In this document: piece by piece, positions 61,326 to 64,000 of the stretch | How the letters are laid out: every line of letters begins with the position of its first letter | How positions within the stretch are numbered: the stretch's first letter is position 1 | Assembly: GCF_000430825.1 (NCBI RefSeq) | Contig: NZ_AUMT01000016.1 | Span: 1 to 64,000, forward strand | Source: Chryseobacterium daeguense DSM 19388 | GTDB lineage: Bacteria > Bacteroidota > Bacteroidia > Flavobacteriales > Weeksellaceae | DNA length: 64,000 nucleotides | Reading direction: 5' to 3' | Notes under the pieces: model-generated | The model's input: only the letters and a program-made list of their open reading frames with translations | Databases searched by the model: none | What the model was told of the DNA's origin: nothing | Translations under genes and position numbers: made by a program

Positions 61326-62540
61326 TTATTTTTTTTGTTGGTTTTGTGATTCTTTCAGTTGTTTTTCGTCGATTAAAAAGACATAAGAATTGTACTTCAA
61401 TTTTGCCTTGTTCTCTTTGATCAGGTTGGCAATTGATTTGGATGTTGATGTAAACAGGCTGGATCCAATGCTTGAGAAGAATCCTTTTCCGCCCATATCC
61501 ATCTGAGTTCCTTGTACGGAGTTACTTCCCATTTCCCTCATCATATCTCTGAAAACACTTTGTGGAACGTATAATCCCTTCATTCCATCAATATCATAAA
61601 TGGACAGGTTGACTGGGTAGATTTCTCCTTTCGTAAAAACCGACACAATATTCAGATTTACTCTTTGCATGGAAAATCCTGAGATTTGACCATATAAAAT
61701 GGAACCTTTGCTTATTTTTTTGTTTCCGACAAAGATGTCTTCCAGCAACCGGAATCTGATCCTGCTTCCCAGAAAACCTTTGTTATTTTCGTCAATGACC
61801 GCTTTGATAAAGCTGTTTTCTTTCTCCTTATAGAAAGCATTGAAACCACTGTTGATTCCGGATTTGCTCACCTTGAAAGTTGAATTAAGAAAATCTTCCA
61901 TTTTCTCTTTGTTGGACTTCAGTTTTTGTTCTGCTGCGAGTTTACTTTGGTACTCAGGATCACGGGATTTTTCTAAAGAATCCATCACGAGCATTTGTTC
62001 TTTCAGATATTTTACAGGGTCTGGTTGGACACTTTGTGTCTTTTCTTTAGGTGTATCAGCGTATTTTTCTTCCTGGTTTCCGTAAGATTTGTCATTCAGC
62101 ATTTTGATGATTTCCGAAGACCTGTTGTAATCTTTATCTTCCCTTTGCTGTTGATTTGGCTTGTAATATGAGGATTGCTTTCCTTTTGCCTCATATTGAT
62201 TTTGTCTGCCATTGACTGCTTTTAATGAATCTATTTTTCTCTTTTGAGCTAAAGACAATTGGTCATCATAGTTCAATAAACTATCTTCTTCCTTATCCAA
62301 TCCACCAAGCATTGTTCTGTTATCCTCTTTTTTGAAAAACGCATCATAAGCATCATTTTTTGTCATAATAGAATCCTGAGTGTCGCCCAATGAAAGAGAT
62401 AATTCTTTTGGCTTGTCTTTTTCAGACGTGTCCTCTTTGACAAACTGCGCTCCTACGTAAGCAAAAAGAAAAAGAAACGGTAGAGCCAATAGTGGCAAAA
62501 CATATTTTTTTTCTTTAAAATTGATTTTTTTAATGTCCAT
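61326..62540 (-). CDS. traM: TraM (second copy)
   Basis: Same as 14835-16049, a VirB10-like bridging protein. Confidence 0.85.
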   Translation of the reverse strand: MDIKKINFKEKKYVLPLLALPFLFLFAYVGAQFVKEDTSEKDKPKELSLSLGDTQDSIMTKNDAYDAFFKKEDNRTMLGGLDKEEDSLLNYDDQLSLAQKRKIDSLKAVNGRQNQYEAKGKQSSYYKPNQQQREDKDYNRSSEIIKMLNDKSYGNQEEKYADTPKEKTQSVQPDPVKYLKEQMLVMDSLEKSRDPEYQSKLAAEQKLKSNKEKMEDFLNSTFKVSKSGINSGFNAFYKEKENSFIKAVIDENNKGFLGSRIRFRLLEDIFVGNKKISKGSILYGQISGFSMQRVNLNIVSVFTKGEIYPVNLSIYDIDGMKGLYVPQSVFRDMMREMGSNSVQGTQMDMGGKGFFSSIGSSLFTSTSKSIANLIKENKAKLKYNSYVFLIDEKQLKESQNQQKK

Positions 62541-62883
62541 TTTTTAATTTTTGGTATTGGTTAAACAGATAGTCAATTCGTAAGCTGTCTTCTTTTTTCA
62601 GTTCGTTTTGGTCTCTTTTCACTTTTAAAGTTTTAAGTTCAGTCACAATTTTCTCCATTTCTTTCTCATTGTTTACGCTCAGATTTTGAGTAGTTTTATT
62701 TTTAGAGTATAAAACCGGAGGTTTGATTTTGAACGTACTGTCGGAAGGGAAAAAGACACCTTGAATGATAGACCCAATAAATGAAACCGACAGTAGAATC
62801 ATTGAATAGGTGAAGAATTTCTTTGGATTTTGAACTGCCCATTGCAGCCACTTCTGACCCTTTTGTTTTAATGTCGTATTCAT
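62530..62883 (-). CDS. traL: TraL-like protein (second copy)
   Basis: Same as 16039-16392; assignment rests on position and topology. Confidence 0.6.
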   Translation of the reverse strand: MNTTLKQKGQKWLQWAVQNPKKFFTYSMILLSVSFIGSIIQGVFFPSDSTFKIKPPVLYSKNKTTQNLSVNNEKEMEKIVTELKTLKVKRDQNELKKEDSLRIDYLFNQYQKLKNGH

Positions 62884-62884
62884 T

Positions 62885-63499
62885 TTAGTAAGAGTTTTTG
62901 TTTTGATTGGATAGTTCTTCGTTATTGATGATTCGCCAGTTTTTAAGAATCACACCGTGAGGATTATTGGGACTTCTAATGATGTCTTCAAAGAATCCTT
63001 CGGTGATGAGCTTCCTGGTGATGACAGAAGATTTTCGTGTGATCATCTGTTTCCCAAAAAAAGAAAATTTCTTCTTTTCCATATTGAGTGCAATTGAATC
63101 GGTATGGATACTTACCATTGAACTAGAGGCGATGATCTGATTGTAAAATCCTTTTTCCTTTAAGTTGGTATATTCTTTTTTTCCGCTGTCATCAATGAGA
63201 TATAATGACTTTTGAATATTATCTTTGATATAGGTGTCATCAGGAGCGAGTGTGAAAAACAATCGGTGGAATAATTCAATTTGAGCTTTATATTCAACAG
63301 GTCGGTTAAGCAAAACATCAGTCTGCTTGGCAAGTACCGGAACGCCATTGTCTAAAATGTAAATTGATTTTCTGGAATCCTCGATCATTCTGTATGCAAA
63401 AAAAAATCCCGCAATAACAATGAAAACAGCAAAAGCAATGGCAGATAATGAAACGACCTTGTTGATCTTAATTCTTTGTTCTATATTTTTGATAAGCAT
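62885..63499 (-). CDS. traK: TraK (second copy)
   Basis: Same as 16394-17008, VirB8-like. Confidence 0.85.
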   Translation of the reverse strand: MLIKNIEQRIKINKVVSLSAIAFAVFIVIAGFFFAYRMIEDSRKSIYILDNGVPVLAKQTDVLLNRPVEYKAQIELFHRLFFTLAPDDTYIKDNIQKSLYLIDDSGKKEYTNLKEKGFYNQIIASSSMVSIHTDSIALNMEKKKFSFFGKQMITRKSSVITRKLITEGFFEDIIRSPNNPHGVILKNWRIINNEELSNQNKNSY

Positions 63500-63522
63500 T
63501 TTGTTTTGGTATTTTTTAAAGG

Positions 63523-64000
63523 TTATTTTCCGTTTTTCATCGCTCCCTGAGCTCTTCCCGATGCAGAACCTGCTGCTGCATTTTTTGCTGTAGCTGCTGC
63601 TACTGAAGCGCCTCCTGTTTTGGCTGCCAATATTGCTGTTTTTGCACTGCTTGCCATTTTTCCTGCAGCATTTTTCATTTTGGTCATCGTCCCCGCTCCT
63701 CCGGCTGAAACAATACTGTCTGCAATGGTTGGGGTCATTAAAACCCCGATTCCTGTAACAACATAAGCAACACAGGTGAACAGCTGATTATAGATCATTC
63801 CTGAATTTGAAACATAAACCATCAAAGCATCAAGGTTGGTGATTGTTCCGTTGGATAAAAGTGTATCATACCTTTCAATCTCCATTGTATAGCCTGAAGC
63901 AATTAATTGCTGACCAATATTGATTATGGTGTAGGCAACAAAAGTGTAAAGGTTAATATTGATGAACTTGGACACCCAGCTATATAAAGAGCTTTCAAAT
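63523..64000 (-). CDS. traJ: TraJ (second copy, 5' part beyond the window)
   Basis: C-terminal part (about 159 of 415 residues) of the TraJ that is complete at 17032-18279. The reading frame is open to the window edge, so the truncation is due to the window and not to a mutation. A short start inside (Met near 63975) is not a real start. Confidence 0.8.
   Translation of the reverse strand, partial: FESSLYSWVSKFININLYTFVAYTIINIGQQLIASGYTMEIERYDTLLSNGTITNLDALMVYVSNSGMIYNQLFTCVAYVVTGIGVLMTPTIADSIVSAGGAGTMTKMKNAAGKMASSAKTAILAAKTGGASVAAATAKNAAAGSASGRAQGAMKNGK

Larger units (their letters stand above)
46492..64000. repeat. second copy of the 17.5-kb redundant segment
   Basis: Same sequence as 1-17509. 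The DUF305 gene, cut at base 1, is complete here because its 3' part lies just before the junction at 46365-46491. The join is therefore seamless at the coding level. The copy is cut by the window end inside traJ. Confidence 0.95.

Noticed and set aside
1..64000. tRNA or rRNA genes and insertion sequences
   Set aside because: I found no tRNA-like or rRNA-like sequence and no transposase frame.

Overview
The window looks like a Bacteroidota (Flavobacteriia, Chryseobacterium/Elizabethkingia-like) conjugative element. The DNA is AT-rich, the transfer genes are of the Bacteroidetes TraE-TraN type, TAnnTTTG promoter boxes occur, and there are flavobacterial secreted-protein families and lipoproteins. 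The key structural fact is that bases 1-17509 recur without visible difference at 46492-64000 (offset 46491). The junction falls inside an intact DUF305 gene. The simplest reading is one 46,491-bp circular molecule read about 1.4 times round; a true head-to-tail tandem is the alternative. All unique content lies in about 1-46491, and the second-copy genes are listed briefly.

Layout by circle position. (1) Minus strand, about 28.6 kb down to 2.0 kb: one long transfer operon. It runs lipoprotein, MobA-like protein, MobB relaxase, ParA-like ATPase, a membrane protein, TraE, TraF, TraG/VirB4 (with an inserted DnaJ J-domain), three tandem related secreted proteins, a secreted protein, TraJ, TraK, TraL-like, TraM, TraN, a coiled-coil membrane protein, the VirD4-type coupling ATPase, an M23 peptidase, two cargo or DNA-processing proteins, a lipoprotein and a 1741-residue methyltransferase-helicase. 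(2) 28.7-30.7 kb, minus: two secreted fibre-like paralogues sharing an N-terminal module. (3) 30.8-35.0 kb, plus: an arsenic operon (arsR, DUF6428, arsO, metallophosphoesterase, gcvH, acr3) with two ArsR-box-like palindromes and no arsC. (4) 35.08-39.25 kb, plus: a fluoride-resistance cassette with a recognisable fluoride (crcB) riboswitch, a CLC-F type antiporter, a DUF190-like protein, a divergent enolase, a small EamA transporter and a PAP2 phosphatase. (5) 39.25-40.8 kb: no intact gene; a large hairpin, a tandem array of 23-bp units in about 88-bp higher-order repeats, and a decayed secreted-protein gene. (6) 48.27 down to 40.8 kb, minus (crossing the repeat junction): a copper and mercury region with a Cys-rich protein, HMA-DUF3347, DUF305, DUF3347 lipoprotein, haem-binding protein, a multicopper oxidase fused to a C-terminal barrel-like domain, a VOC protein, an ArsR regulator, a MerT-MerP fusion and a GDCC-type Cys-rich protein.

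Together the genes make a self-transmissible metal, metalloid and fluoride resistance element. No known replication initiator, integrase or transposase is visible although the full circle appears to be present, so replication or maintenance probably depends on an unrecognised protein; the repeat array is a candidate cis-acting site. The most unusual items are the J-domain inside the conjugative VirB4 ATPase, the riboswitch-led fluoride cassette, GcvH inside an arsenic operon, the oxidase-barrel fusion and the iteron-like array.
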